This document shows, piece after piece, positions 1 through 6,187 of a stretch of 7,149 nucleotides of DNA. This DNA comes from G013214665 sp964649815 (lineage in GTDB: Bacteria; Pseudomonadota; Alphaproteobacteria; Rhodobacterales; Rhodobacteraceae). The stretch is from the NCBI GenBank assembly GCA_964649815.1, contig CAZYQC010000100.1, forward strand, positions 1-7,149, in the 5' to 3' direction. A program made the position numbers and the translations under genes. Under the pieces are notes generated by a model, which was given only the letters and a program-made list of their open reading frames with translations, searched no databases and was not told the DNA's origin. How positions within the stretch are numbered: position 1 is the stretch's first letter; each line of letters begins with the position of its first letter.

Positions 1-1572
1 CTGGAACATGGCGAGCATGCGCCGTGTCACGAGGAAGCCGCCAAAGATGTTGACCGCCGCCATGAATATTCCCAGCGCCGCCAACAGGGTGATCAGCATG
101 CTTGACGAGCCGATCTGGATCAGCGCGCCCAGAATGATGATGGACGAAATTGCATTCGTCACGGCCATCAGCGGCGTATGAAGCGAATGCGCAACGTTCC
201 AGATGACCTGGAAGCCGATAAAGACCGACAGCACAAACACGATGAAATGCTGCATAAAGCTGGCCGGCATGCCTGGGATCAGACCGACCCCCAAAACCAA
301 CGCCCCCCCGATCGCAAGCAACGTCACCTGGTTGCGGGTTTGCTGTTTAAAGGCGGCTGCTTCTTGTTCCTTTTTCTCTTCCGCCGTCAGCTCTTTTGGC
401 GCCTCTTTCTTGGGCGCAGCCGCAATTGCGGCAACCTTGGGTGGCGGCGGCGGGAAGGTGACTTCGTTTGCATGGGCAATGGTTGCTCCGCGAATGACGT
501 CGTCTTCCATGTCATGCACGATGACGCCGTCTTTCTCGGGCGTCAGATCGGTCATCAGGTGGCGGATGTTCGTGGCATAAAGCGAAGAGGCCTGCGTGGC
601 CATTCGGCTTGGGAAATCCGTATAGCCGATGATCGTAACGCCATTGTCTGTCACGATTTTTTCGTCCGCAACCGTGAGCTTGCAATTACCGCCCTTTTCG
701 GCTGCCAAATCCACGATGACCGATCCCGGCTTCATGGATTTGACCATATCTTCCGTCCACAATTCCGGCGCTTCCCGGTTCGGGATCAAGGCCGTCGTGA
801 TGACGATGTCCATGTCTGGCGCCAGTTCGCGGAACTTGGCCAATTGTGCTTCTCTGAATTCGGGCGACGACACAGATGCGTAGCCGCCGCTCGACGCGCC
901 ATCTTGCTGTTCTTCCTCAAAGTCGAGGTACACGAACTCGGCGCCCATTGATTCAACTTGCTCGGCAACCTCGGGGCGGACGTCAAACGCATAGGTGATC
1001 GCGCCCAAAGACGTCGATGTCCCGATGGCGGCCAGACCGGCAACGCCCGCGCCGACCACCAAAACCTTGGCCGGGGGCACTTTGCCCGCCGCTGTCACCT
1101 GACCGGTGAAGAAACGCCCAAAGTTGTTACCGGCTTCGATAACCGCGCGGTATCCCGCGATATTGGCCATCGATGACAGAGCATCCATCTTCTGAGCCCG
1201 GCTGATGCGCGGGATCATCTCCATCGCGACAACCGTGGCGCCTTTTTTCGCGGCCTGGCCCATCTCTTTTTCGTTCGCCACAGGGCTGAAGAAGGAAATG
1301 AGCGTTTGCTCGGCCCGCAGACGCTTCATCTCGGCCTCTTCGGGCGCCCGCACCTTGGCGACGACATCCGCAGCTTTCCAAAGTGCGGCGGCGGTTTTTA
1401 CAACCTCGACACCCGCGTCTTGATACGAGGCATCGTCAAAACCAGCGGCCAAACCGGCACCCGTTTCGATGACACACTCATGACCCAGCTTTTGAAGTTG
1501 CCGGGCGCTGTCAGGCGTCATCGCGACCCGGCGCTCTCCTTCAAACAATTCTTTCGGCGTTCCGATTTTCAA
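1..1572 (-). CDS. pntA: NAD(P) transhydrogenase subunit alpha (proton-translocating), 3' end just outside the window
   Basis: Alpha subunit of the inner-membrane transhydrogenase, which uses the proton gradient to drive hydride transfer from NADH to NADP+ and so supplies NADPH. The 524 codons seen begin KIGTPKELFEGERRVAMTPD. Residues 1-370 form the NAD(H)-binding domain I: the RQD loop is R122, Q127 and D130, with the same spacing as in Rhodospirillum, and the Rossmann motif GAGVAGL is at 174-180. A linker follows with five prolines (374-378) and a Lys/Glu-rich stretch (387-404). Four hydrophobic segments (about 416-432, 439-458, 471-487, 492-512) make this the fused, E. coli-like alpha subunit and not the split PntAA/PntAB form. 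The last residues, RRMLAMFQ, match the family C-terminus, so only a residue or two and the stop are missing. Start: TTG, the only usual start codon between an in-frame TAG (1636-1638) and the conserved KIGTPKE; GGGGGA lies 8 nt upstream. pntB should follow beyond position 1. Confidence 0.97.
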   Translation of the reverse strand, partial: MKIGTPKELFEGERRVAMTPDSARQLQKLGHECVIETGAGLAAGFDDASYQDAGVEVVKTAAALWKAADVVAKVRAPEEAEMKRLRAEQTLISFFSPVANEKEMGQAAKKGATVVAMEMIPRISRAQKMDALSSMANIAGYRAVIEAGNNFGRFFTGQVTAAGKVPPAKVLVVGAGVAGLAAIGTSTSLGAITYAFDVRPEVAEQVESMGAEFVYLDFEEEQQDGASSGGYASVSSPEFREAQLAKFRELAPDMDIVITTALIPNREAPELWTEDMVKSMKPGSVIVDLAAEKGGNCKLTVADEKIVTDNGVTIIGYTDFPSRMATQASSLYATNIRHLMTDLTPEKDGVIVHDMEDDVIRGATIAHANEVTFPPPPPKVAAIAAAPKKEAPKELTAEEKKEQEAAAFKQQTRNQVTLLAIGGALVLGVGLIPGMPASFMQHFIVFVLSVFIGFQVIWNVAHSLHTPLMAVTNAISSIIILGALIQIGSSSMLITLLAALGIFMAAVNIFGGFLVTRRMLAMFQ

Positions 1573-1696
1573 CGCGCAGATCCCCCGTAGTAGACGAACA
1601 TTCTGGTAACTTGGCGCAAACTTGCGGCTCGTCCACTACCCAACGGACACAAAAGACTCAAGGGAACGCCACGTCGCACGCCGTTGCGTTCTTGGC

Positions 1697-1713
1697 CGAA
1701 ACGTTACGTTTCG
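1697..1713. promoter_or_regulatory. Perfect 17-bp palindrome, candidate operator in the pntA leader
   Basis: The sequence has 8-bp arms, CGAAACGT and ACGTTTCG, around a single central base. It lies in the 149-bp gap between the methyltransferase-like gene and pntA, 8 bp beyond the upstream gene's stop and about 125 bp before the pntA start codon. A one-base loop and the absence of a following T-run on either strand argue against a terminator; a binding site for a dimeric regulator is the better inference. I cannot assign the regulator. The rest of the gap (1573-1696) holds no gene and no convincing promoter hexamers. Confidence 0.45.
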
Positions 1714-1721
1714 TCTGGGAT

Positions 1722-2174
1722 TCAGAGCCAACGGCGCGTTTTTTCGGCGTATTTGTCGAATTCCGCGCCAAAGCGGTGGCGAATGCGTTGCTCTTCTGTC
1801 TGGATGAAATGACGATCAATCCACCACACGAAAAGTGGCAGCAAAAGCACAACAAAACCTGCGTTCCACCACAGCCCTGCAGCCATAAGGATAAACGCGT
1901 CGCCTAGGTAAATCGGATTGCGTGTGCGCGCGAAGATGCCTGAGGTGATCAATCGCTCGGGCATCCGGTGCGGAATGATGGTGGTGCGGGCCTGGAAGAA
2001 CGCGAGAACGGCTGCCGCGATCAAAGCACAACCCAAAAGACCAACGCCCCAGGCAGCCGCGCGCAGAATGCCGGGATCAAGACCCAAACCCAAAGGAAAT
2101 ACCTGGGACTGAGCCCAAAGCACAGCGATCGCCGCCAAAAGCCAAACAGGAGGGATGTCAACGAGGTCGCGCAT
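1722..2174 (-). CDS. Isoprenylcysteine carboxyl methyltransferase (ICMT)-like small membrane methyltransferase
   Basis: A 150-residue integral membrane protein of the ICMT/PEMT-like family, whose members use S-adenosylmethionine to methylate lipids or small hydrophobic acceptors; the substrate here is unknown. Hydrophobic segments lie at about 9-26, 40-61 and 92-119. Family signatures are visible: LITSGIFARTRNPIYLGD (76-92), a variant of the RHPxYxG motif, and the C-terminal E127-E128, F135-G136, Y142 and TRRW pattern. Start: the first ATG of the open frame is at 2228 (168 residues), but it has only a poorly placed Shine-Dalgarno. The ATG at 2174 has AGGA (2183-2186) 8 nt upstream and gives the short N-terminus before DIPPVWL that I recall as usual for relatives, so I prefer it. 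The gaps to its neighbours (120 bp upstream, 149 bp downstream) suggest its own transcript. It is not obviously linked in function to pntA. Confidence 0.85.
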   Translation of the reverse strand: MRDLVDIPPVWLLAAIAVLWAQSQVFPLGLGLDPGILRAAAWGVGLLGCALIAAAVLAFFQARTTIIPHRMPERLITSGIFARTRNPIYLGDAFILMAAGLWWNAGFVVLLLPLFVWWIDRHFIQTEEQRIRHRFGAEFDKYAEKTRRWL

Positions 2175-2223
2175 GCCTGCCATCCTGTCTGGCATCACCC
2201 AAGATGGAAAGCCTGGATCGAAC

Positions 2224-2277
2224 ACCATCTCGTGTGGCGCGTTCCGTGCCTATTCCAGGTGAGATGGTCTGCGCCAC
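2224..2277 (-). repeat. Two interleaved inverted repeats (pseudoknot-like arrangement) upstream of the methyltransferase-like gene
   Basis: On the plus strand, ACCATCTC (2224-2231) and GTGGCGC (2234-2240) are followed by their respective complements GAGATGGT (2261-2268) and GCGCCAC (2271-2277). The 8-bp and 7-bp pairs are interleaved (A, B, A', B'), each with a 2-nt step, and about 20 nt lie in the middle. In the minus-strand transcript this could form a pseudoknot-like or kissing fold. It lies in the leader of the methyltransferase-like gene and would cover the alternative upstream ATG at 2228. All four arms are directly visible; any function is inference. Confidence 0.4.
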
Positions 2278-2294
2278 CGCGCCGGACTTGGCGC

Positions 2295-3074
2295 TTAGGC
2301 GCTTTTGAGGATCGGATGCGGCCTGCGCCCTTCTGCCCAATCCCGCACCGCCGCGCCAAAGGCCTCAAAGAGCGGGCGTGAAACCGGGTCTTTGGCGGCG
2401 TTCCATTCGGGATGCCACTGCACAGACAGGGTAAAGCCGGGCGCGTTTTCCACGTAAATCGCCTCGGGCGTCCCATCTGGTGCGTGACCGTCGATCACGA
2501 TCCGCGCACCAGGTTCTTTGATGCCTTGGCCATGCAACGTATTCGTCATCACACGCTTGGCGCCAAAGAGCTTGTGGTAAACGCCGCCGTCAGAGAACGT
2601 CACCTCGTGGCGCAAGGCGAATTTTTCTTCCAATGTGCCGTCTGGCGGCATCCGGTGGTTGTCCCGCCCCGGCAGGTCGCGAATTTCCGGATACAGCGAT
2701 CCGCCCATCGCGACGTTGACCTCTTGAAAGCCACGGCAGACGCCAAGGAAGGGTTGGCCACGATCAACCAAGGCACGGATAAGCGGCAGCGCAATGCTGT
2801 CGCGGTCAGGATCAAAGGCGCCATGCGCTTCGGTTTCGTCTTCGCCGTAATGCTCGGGGTGCACATTCGCCCGCCCGCCGGTGAAGAGAAAGCCGGAACA
2901 GCATTCCATCAGATCGTCAATCCGAACGGCCTGCGGGTCGCACGGGATCATGAGGGGGACCGCTTGCGCCACCTCACCGATAGCACTGACGTTTATTTCC
3001 CCGGCCGCATGCACGACATAGCTGTCGTTGATGACGTGTTTGTTGGAAATGATACCGATGACAGGACGTGACAT
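2295..3074 (-). CDS. Class I glutamine amidotransferase-like hydrolase, peptidase C26 (gamma-glutamyl-GABA hydrolase family)
   Basis: A 259-residue cytoplasmic hydrolase of the peptidase C26 family, which includes PuuD (gamma-glutamyl-GABA hydrolase of putrescine breakdown). These enzymes cleave gamma-glutamyl amide bonds. The protein opens with RPVIGII and carries the FTGG motif at 64-67. The nucleophile elbow GVCRGFQEVN places the catalytic cysteine at C113, and H221 and E223 in QWHPEW complete the triad. TLHGQGI at 179-185 corresponds to the SLHHQAI-type loop of PuuD. The length is normal for the family. Start: ATG with GAGGG 4 nt upstream. No other putrescine-pathway gene is in the window, so the exact substrate stays open, and I give no symbol. 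It lies 108 bp after the GlcG-like gene. A short GC hairpin (GCGCC/GGCGC, 2279-2294) directly follows the TAA stop but lacks a T-run. Confidence 0.92.
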   Translation of the reverse strand: MSRPVIGIISNKHVINDSYVVHAAGEINVSAIGEVAQAVPLMIPCDPQAVRIDDLMECCSGFLFTGGRANVHPEHYGEDETEAHGAFDPDRDSIALPLIRALVDRGQPFLGVCRGFQEVNVAMGGSLYPEIRDLPGRDNHRMPPDGTLEEKFALRHEVTFSDGGVYHKLFGAKRVMTNTLHGQGIKEPGARIVIDGHAPDGTPEAIYVENAPGFTLSVQWHPEWNAAKDPVSRPLFEAFGAAVRDWAEGRRPHPILKSA

Positions 3075-3100
3075 GTGACCCTCGTGCGCGCTTTCGGCGA

Positions 3101-3129
3101 GTCATAGCAAATCTAGCACTGTGCGAAAA
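3101..3129 (-). promoter_or_regulatory. Possible promoter of the C26 hydrolase gene
   Basis: Reading on the minus strand, TTTTCG (3129-3124) and TATGAC (3106-3101) are spaced 17 nt apart, and the start codon lies 26 nt further on. The -35 element is poor (3 of 6 to TTGACA), while the -10 is fair (4 of 6) and identical to the one proposed for glcB. A 9-bp palindrome, GCAC-T-GTGC (3116-3124), overlaps the -35 edge and spacer and could be an operator. This is inference from sequence alone; nothing else is seen in the 3075-3182 gap. Confidence 0.3.
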
Positions 3130-3182
3130 AGGCGATCCTACGCGCAGATGGCTGTGCGATTGTGCAAAAACACATGACTGCC

Positions 3183-3608
3183 TCAGATTTCAGCACTCAA
3201 CCCCGCTGCTTCGACACCGGCCTGTGCGGCGGCGGCGTCATTGTCGGAAGTATCACCCGTCACGCCAACAGCCCCCAGCACGGCGCCTTTCTTGTCGCGG
3301 ATCAAAACGCCACCGGGCACAGGCACCATCTGTCCCCCGAACGCCCCATTCGCGGCCTGGATGAAATAGGCCTGCGCCTCGGCCCGGGCCATTTGCGCCG
3401 TGCCCGCCATGCCCAGCATGATCGCGCCATAAGCCTTGCCTTGCGCGATGGCATAGCGTCCGGGGCTTGCGCCGTCTTCGCGTTCAAAAGCAAGCGGATG
3501 GCCACCGGCGTCGAGAACGATGACGGAGAGAGGTTTAAAGCCCTGATCTTTTCCGTGGTCGAGGGCTTTGCGGATGATGGTGCGGCATTTGCGGAGCGTG
3601 AGTGTCAT
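3183..3608 (-). CDS. glcG: GlcG/HbpS family protein (DUF336)
   Basis: A 141-residue protein of the GlcG/HbpS family (formerly DUF336). glcG sits beside glcB in the E. coli glycolate operon. Its biochemical role there is not settled, and HbpS relatives bind haem. Family marks are visible: VLDAGGHPLAFEREDGA at about 31-47, the GKAYGA helix at 57-62, the VPVPGGVLIRD turn at 95-105, and the C-terminal GAVGVTGDTSDND followed by AQAG. No signal peptide is apparent, so it is probably cytoplasmic. Start: ATG with AAGGAA 6 nt upstream. It lies 115 bp after glcB in the same direction, separated by a hairpin-rich repeat, so it may be partly uncoupled from glcB. The glycolate oxidase genes glcDEF and the regulator glcC are not in the window. 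The symbol rests on family and neighbourhood, not on function. Confidence 0.88.
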   Translation of the reverse strand: MTLTLRKCRTIIRKALDHGKDQGFKPLSVIVLDAGGHPLAFEREDGASPGRYAIAQGKAYGAIMLGMAGTAQMARAEAQAYFIQAANGAFGGQMVPVPGGVLIRDKKGAVLGAVGVTGDTSDNDAAAAQAGVEAAGLSAEI

Positions 3609-3662
3609 ATCGGGTTCCTTACGTCACAAGGGAGAAGACAGGGAGGAGGCCCGAGGGAAGTT

Positions 3663-3719
3663 GGGGGCGCTGCCCCCGCGCGCCTGCGGCGCACTCCCCC
3701 GGGATATTTTGGGCCAAAA
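3663..3719. repeat. REP-like intergenic repeat with two GC hairpins and a TTTTGG/CCAAAA palindrome
   Basis: Between glcB and the GlcG-like gene lie three dyads. GGGGGC-GCT-GCCCCC (3663-3677) is a 6-bp stem with a 3-nt loop. GCGCC-TGC-GGCGC (3680-3692) is a 5-bp stem. TTTTGG-G-CCAAAA (3707-3719) ends 4 bp before the glcB stop codon. The G5 and C5 runs at 3663-3667 and 3696-3700 could also pair around the second stem. I recall similar units at gene ends in Rhodobacteraceae, but could not search. On the minus strand it could act as a 3' mRNA-stabilising or attenuating structure after glcB; no clear T-run follows the GC stems. Confidence 0.65.
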
Positions 3720-3723
3720 GAAA

Positions 3724-5880
3724 TCAGGAGGCTTTTTGCAAGAGCCTGCGGGCATGAAGGACGGGTTCGGTATAGCCAGATGGTTGCGTGCGCCCAGACA
3801 GGACGAGATCGCATGCCGCCTCAAAGGCGTGGCCCGAGAAGTCTGGCGCCATTGGGGCGTAGGACGGGTCGTTTGCGTTTTGCGCGTCCACGACGCTTGC
3901 CATCTTTTTCAAGGCGGCAACGACCTGGGCCTCGGTAAGCACACCGTGGTGGAGCCAGTTTGAGAGGGCTTGTGCGCTGATCCGGCAGGTGGCGCGGTCT
4001 TCCATGAGGCCCACATCGTTGATGTCGGGCACTTTGGAGCAGCCGACGCCTTGGTCGACCCAGCGGACGACATAGCCGAGGATGCCCTGGGCATTGTTGT
4101 CGAGCTCGCGCGAGATTTCTTCATCAGAGAAGTTGCGGCCCACCGCCGTGGGAATGGTCAGGAGATCTGCCAAGGTGCCGCGGGGGCCGTTGCTTGCGAG
4201 TTCCGCCTGGCGGGCGAGCACGTCGATCTTGTGATAATGCGTGGCGTGCAGGGTTGCCGCGGTCGGAGACGGCACCCAGGCGCAATTGGCCCCGGATTGC
4301 GGGTGGCTTGTCTTTTGGGCAAGCATATCTGCCATGCGGTCTGGCATGGCCCACATGCCCTTGCCGATTTGTGCCTTGCCTTGCAGGCCACAGGCCAGAC
4401 CAATATCGACATTGCGGTCTTCGTAGGACTGGATCCAGGCGGCGGCTTTCATCTCGCCTTTGGGCACCATTGGGCCGGCTTCCATCGAGGTGTGGATTTC
4501 GTCGCCTGTGCGATCGAGGAAGCCTGTGTTGATAAATGCGACCCGGTGTTTCGCGGCGCGGATGCATTCTTTGAGATTGGCGGAGGTGCGGCGTTCTTCG
4601 TCCATGATGCCAAGCTTGACCGTGTATTGCGGCAAGCCCAGCGCAGTCTCGACCCTTGTGAAAATCGCATCGGCGAAGGCGACCTCTTCTGGCCCGTGCA
4701 TTTTGGGTTTCACAACATAGACCGAGCCATGAAGCGAGTTCCGCGCGCCGCTGTCTTTTCTGAGGTCATGCATCGCGATGAGGGTCGTGATCATCGCATC
4801 CATGATGCCTTCGAAGACCTCATTGCCCTCTTTGTCGTGGATGGCGGGGTTGGTCATGAGGTGCCCAACATTGCGGATCAACATGAGCGACCGGCCTTTG
4901 AGCGAGATCTCTGCGCCATCGGGGGCAGTAAAGCTACGGTCTGCGCGCATGCGGCGGGTCATCATGGCGCCGTTCTTTTCAAAGCTCTCTTCCAGGTCGC
5001 CTTTCATCAGGCCCAGCCAATTGCTGTAGGCGACGACTTTGTCGGCGGCGTCGACGGCGGCGACGCTGTCTTCGCAATCCATGATCGTTGACAGCGCAGA
5101 TTCCAGCCAGATGTCGTTCACGCCCGCTGGGTCCGAGGCTCCGATATTGCCGTCGCGATCAATCACGATATCAAGGTGCAAGCCGTTGTTCTTGAGCAGA
5201 AGGCGCGTGGGGGCGTCGGCAGCCCCTTCGTATCCGCCGAATTGAGACGGATCGCGCAGCGCCACGGGACCGCTCGCTATGTCCGCGACCAGCGCACCGT
5301 CTTCGACACTATATCGCGTGACGTCGCTGTGCGAGCCGGAGACAAGCGGGGTTGTATCGTCGAGAAAGGCCTTGGCCCAGGCGATCACACGCGCGCCGCG
5401 CGCTGTGTCGTATCCACCCGCCGGAGGCAGATCGCCCATCGCGTCAGTGCCATAAAGCGCGTCGTACAAGCTGCCCCAGCGCGCGTTCGCCGCGTTTAGG
5501 GCAAACCGCGCATTGGTGATCGGCACGACCAGCTGCGGGCCTGGCACGTGGGCGATCTCGGGATCAACGCCGCCGGTTTCGATGGAGAAGTCTGCGCCTT
5601 CCTCTACCAGGTAACCGATCTCTGTCAGAAAGGCGCTGTAGGCGGCGGCATCGTGATCCTGGCCGCGATGCGCCCGGTGCCATTCATCGATCTGCGTCTG
5701 GATATCCGCACGTTTTTGCAAAAGTGCGCGGTTTTTTGGCGACAGATCGTGCACGATGGCAGAGAAACCGGCCCAGAAATCCGCCGAGGCCACCCCGGTT
5801 CCGGGCAAAGCGCGGTCTTCCAAAAACGCGGCGAGCTCGGCCGCCACTTTTAAATCCGCTCGTTCTACAAAATCCGTCAT
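3724..5880 (-). CDS. glcB: Malate synthase G
   Basis: Malate synthase G, a cytoplasmic Mg2+-dependent enzyme that condenses glyoxylate and acetyl-CoA to L-malate and CoA. It serves glycolate/glyoxylate use, the glyoxylate shunt or the ethylmalonyl-CoA pathway. The protein is 718 residues, normal for the monomeric G form. Conserved blocks are present: LIRNVGHLMTNPAI (334-347) with glyoxylate-contacting R336; GIMDEERRTSANL (424-436) with metal ligand E428; INTGFLDRTGDEIHT (450-464) with metal ligand D456; GVGCSKVPDINDVGLMEDRAT (611-631) with catalytic base D628 and C614. Roles are assigned by family comparison. Start: the frame opens at 5913, but the ATG at 5880 has AAGGAG exactly 6 nt upstream and begins MTDFVERADL, so I chose it. 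It has its own promoter-like region upstream and is followed by the GlcG-like gene. No isocitrate lyase gene is in the window. Confidence 0.98.
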   Translation of the reverse strand: MTDFVERADLKVAAELAAFLEDRALPGTGVASADFWAGFSAIVHDLSPKNRALLQKRADIQTQIDEWHRAHRGQDHDAAAYSAFLTEIGYLVEEGADFSIETGGVDPEIAHVPGPQLVVPITNARFALNAANARWGSLYDALYGTDAMGDLPPAGGYDTARGARVIAWAKAFLDDTTPLVSGSHSDVTRYSVEDGALVADIASGPVALRDPSQFGGYEGAADAPTRLLLKNNGLHLDIVIDRDGNIGASDPAGVNDIWLESALSTIMDCEDSVAAVDAADKVVAYSNWLGLMKGDLEESFEKNGAMMTRRMRADRSFTAPDGAEISLKGRSLMLIRNVGHLMTNPAIHDKEGNEVFEGIMDAMITTLIAMHDLRKDSGARNSLHGSVYVVKPKMHGPEEVAFADAIFTRVETALGLPQYTVKLGIMDEERRTSANLKECIRAAKHRVAFINTGFLDRTGDEIHTSMEAGPMVPKGEMKAAAWIQSYEDRNVDIGLACGLQGKAQIGKGMWAMPDRMADMLAQKTSHPQSGANCAWVPSPTAATLHATHYHKIDVLARQAELASNGPRGTLADLLTIPTAVGRNFSDEEISRELDNNAQGILGYVVRWVDQGVGCSKVPDINDVGLMEDRATCRISAQALSNWLHHGVLTEAQVVAALKKMASVVDAQNANDPSYAPMAPDFSGHAFEAACDLVLSGRTQPSGYTEPVLHARRLLQKAS

Positions 5881-5908
5881 GGCCGTCTCCTTCCGCGTGT
5901 TCGCAGAC

Positions 5909-5937
5909 GTCATAGGGAATTTGTTTCCTATCGTAAA
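5909..5937 (-). promoter_or_regulatory. Candidate sigma-70-type promoter of glcB
   Basis: On the minus strand, TTTACG (5937-5932) and TATGAC (5914-5909) are separated by exactly 17 nt; each matches 4 of 6 consensus bases. Transcription would begin near 5902, giving a short leader with the AAGGAG ribosome site at 5892-5887. The surrounding sequence (5911-5965) is clearly more AT-rich than the coding regions. The whole spacer and part of the -10 lie inside a dyad (5912-5931), which fits a repressible promoter. Not verified experimentally. Confidence 0.45.
5912..5931. promoter_or_regulatory. 20-bp dyad within the glcB promoter spacer, candidate operator
   Basis: The arms are ATAGGGAA (5912-5919) and TTTCCTAT (5924-5931), which pair at 7 of 8 positions plus one G-T, around a 4-nt centre. 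The dyad covers the spacer and half the -10 of the proposed glcB promoter, the usual place for a repressor site. I do not recognise the motif and no regulator gene is in the window. It could also fold as a weak hairpin, but no T-run follows. Confidence 0.45.
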
Positions 5938-5941
5938 CTCT

Positions 5942-5964
5942 ATTGGTTATATTTTCTTACCAAT
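5942..5964. promoter_or_regulatory. ATTGGT-N11-ACCAAT dyad upstream of glcB
   Basis: Perfect 6-bp inverted arms ATTGGT (5942-5947) and ACCAAT (5959-5964) flank an 11-nt AT-rich centre, 5 bp beyond the stop of the DUF2256 gene and just upstream of the proposed glcB -35. The half-sites are those of GntR/FadR-family operators such as PdhR (ATTGGT-N3-ACCAAT), a family that includes the glycolate regulator GlcC, but the spacing is wider than usual. The resemblance is suggestive only. Confidence 0.35.
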
Positions 5965-5969
5965 TTTCA

Positions 5970-6155
5970 TCAACGCCCCGCGCAACCCTCGGCTTTGCCG
6001 TCCGATGCGGCCGATTTTGTGCTGCGTCGACAGCGCTCAGAGCAGAACTTCACAGCCTCCCAATCGCGGGCCCATTTCTTGCGCCATGCGAAGGGGCGAC
6101 CGCAAAAGGCGCAGTCTTTGGTTGGTAAATCCCCTTTTCGAACCATCTTGGCCAT
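5970..6155 (-). CDS. DUF2256 small zinc-binding protein
   Basis: A 61-residue basic protein that matches the DUF2256 family, a widespread bacterial family of unknown function. After MAKMVRKGDLP come C15 and C18 (CAFCGRPFAWRKKW) and then C38 and C42 (FCSERC), a probable four-cysteine zinc site around the conserved WRKKWARDW segment (24-32). No membrane segment is seen. The C-terminal tail after residue 44 is low in recognisable motifs. Start: I chose the ATG at 6155, with AAAGG 9 nt upstream. A GTG at 6158 is 6 nt from the same site and cannot be excluded; it adds one residue. The gene is divergent from pepN across a 93-bp gap and ends 89 bp before glcB, with which it shares strand but no evident function. 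Confidence 0.85.
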   Translation of the reverse strand: MAKMVRKGDLPTKDCAFCGRPFAWRKKWARDWEAVKFCSERCRRSTKSAASDGKAEGCAGR

Positions 6156-6187
6156 CACAAGACACCTTTGCCGCTTTGGTGGATCGC

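Noticed and set aside
178..951. Plus-strand open frame of 257 codons opposite pntA
   Set aside because: PntA reads without a break on the minus strand through this whole region; the plus-strand frame is a shadow.
1633..1661. TTGAGT-N17-TAGTGG as a pntA promoter on the minus strand
   Set aside because: The -10 shares only two bases with consensus; the pair is not better than chance.
2279..2294. GCGCC/GGCGC hairpin after the C26 hydrolase stop as a terminator
   Set aside because: The stem is only 5 bp and no T-run follows on the minus strand, so I do not call a rho-independent terminator.
2412..3071. Plus-strand open frame of 219 codons opposite the C26 hydrolase
   Set aside because: It mirrors a gene with clear catalytic motifs and normal length; the translation has no recognisable domain.
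3162..3938. Plus-strand open frame of 258 codons crossing glcG, the repeat and the end of glcB
   Set aside because: It runs through two real genes and an intergenic hairpin repeat and is arginine-rich without domain features.
3970..5091. Plus-strand open frame of 373 codons opposite glcB
   Set aside because: It lies entirely within malate synthase G on the other strand, shows no family motif, and is explained by the codon bias of the real gene.
5881..5913. Eleven-residue N-terminal extension of malate synthase G from the ATG at 5913
   Set aside because: The extension would translate the ribosome-binding site and overlap the proposed promoter; the ATG at 5880 has an ideal AAGGAG.
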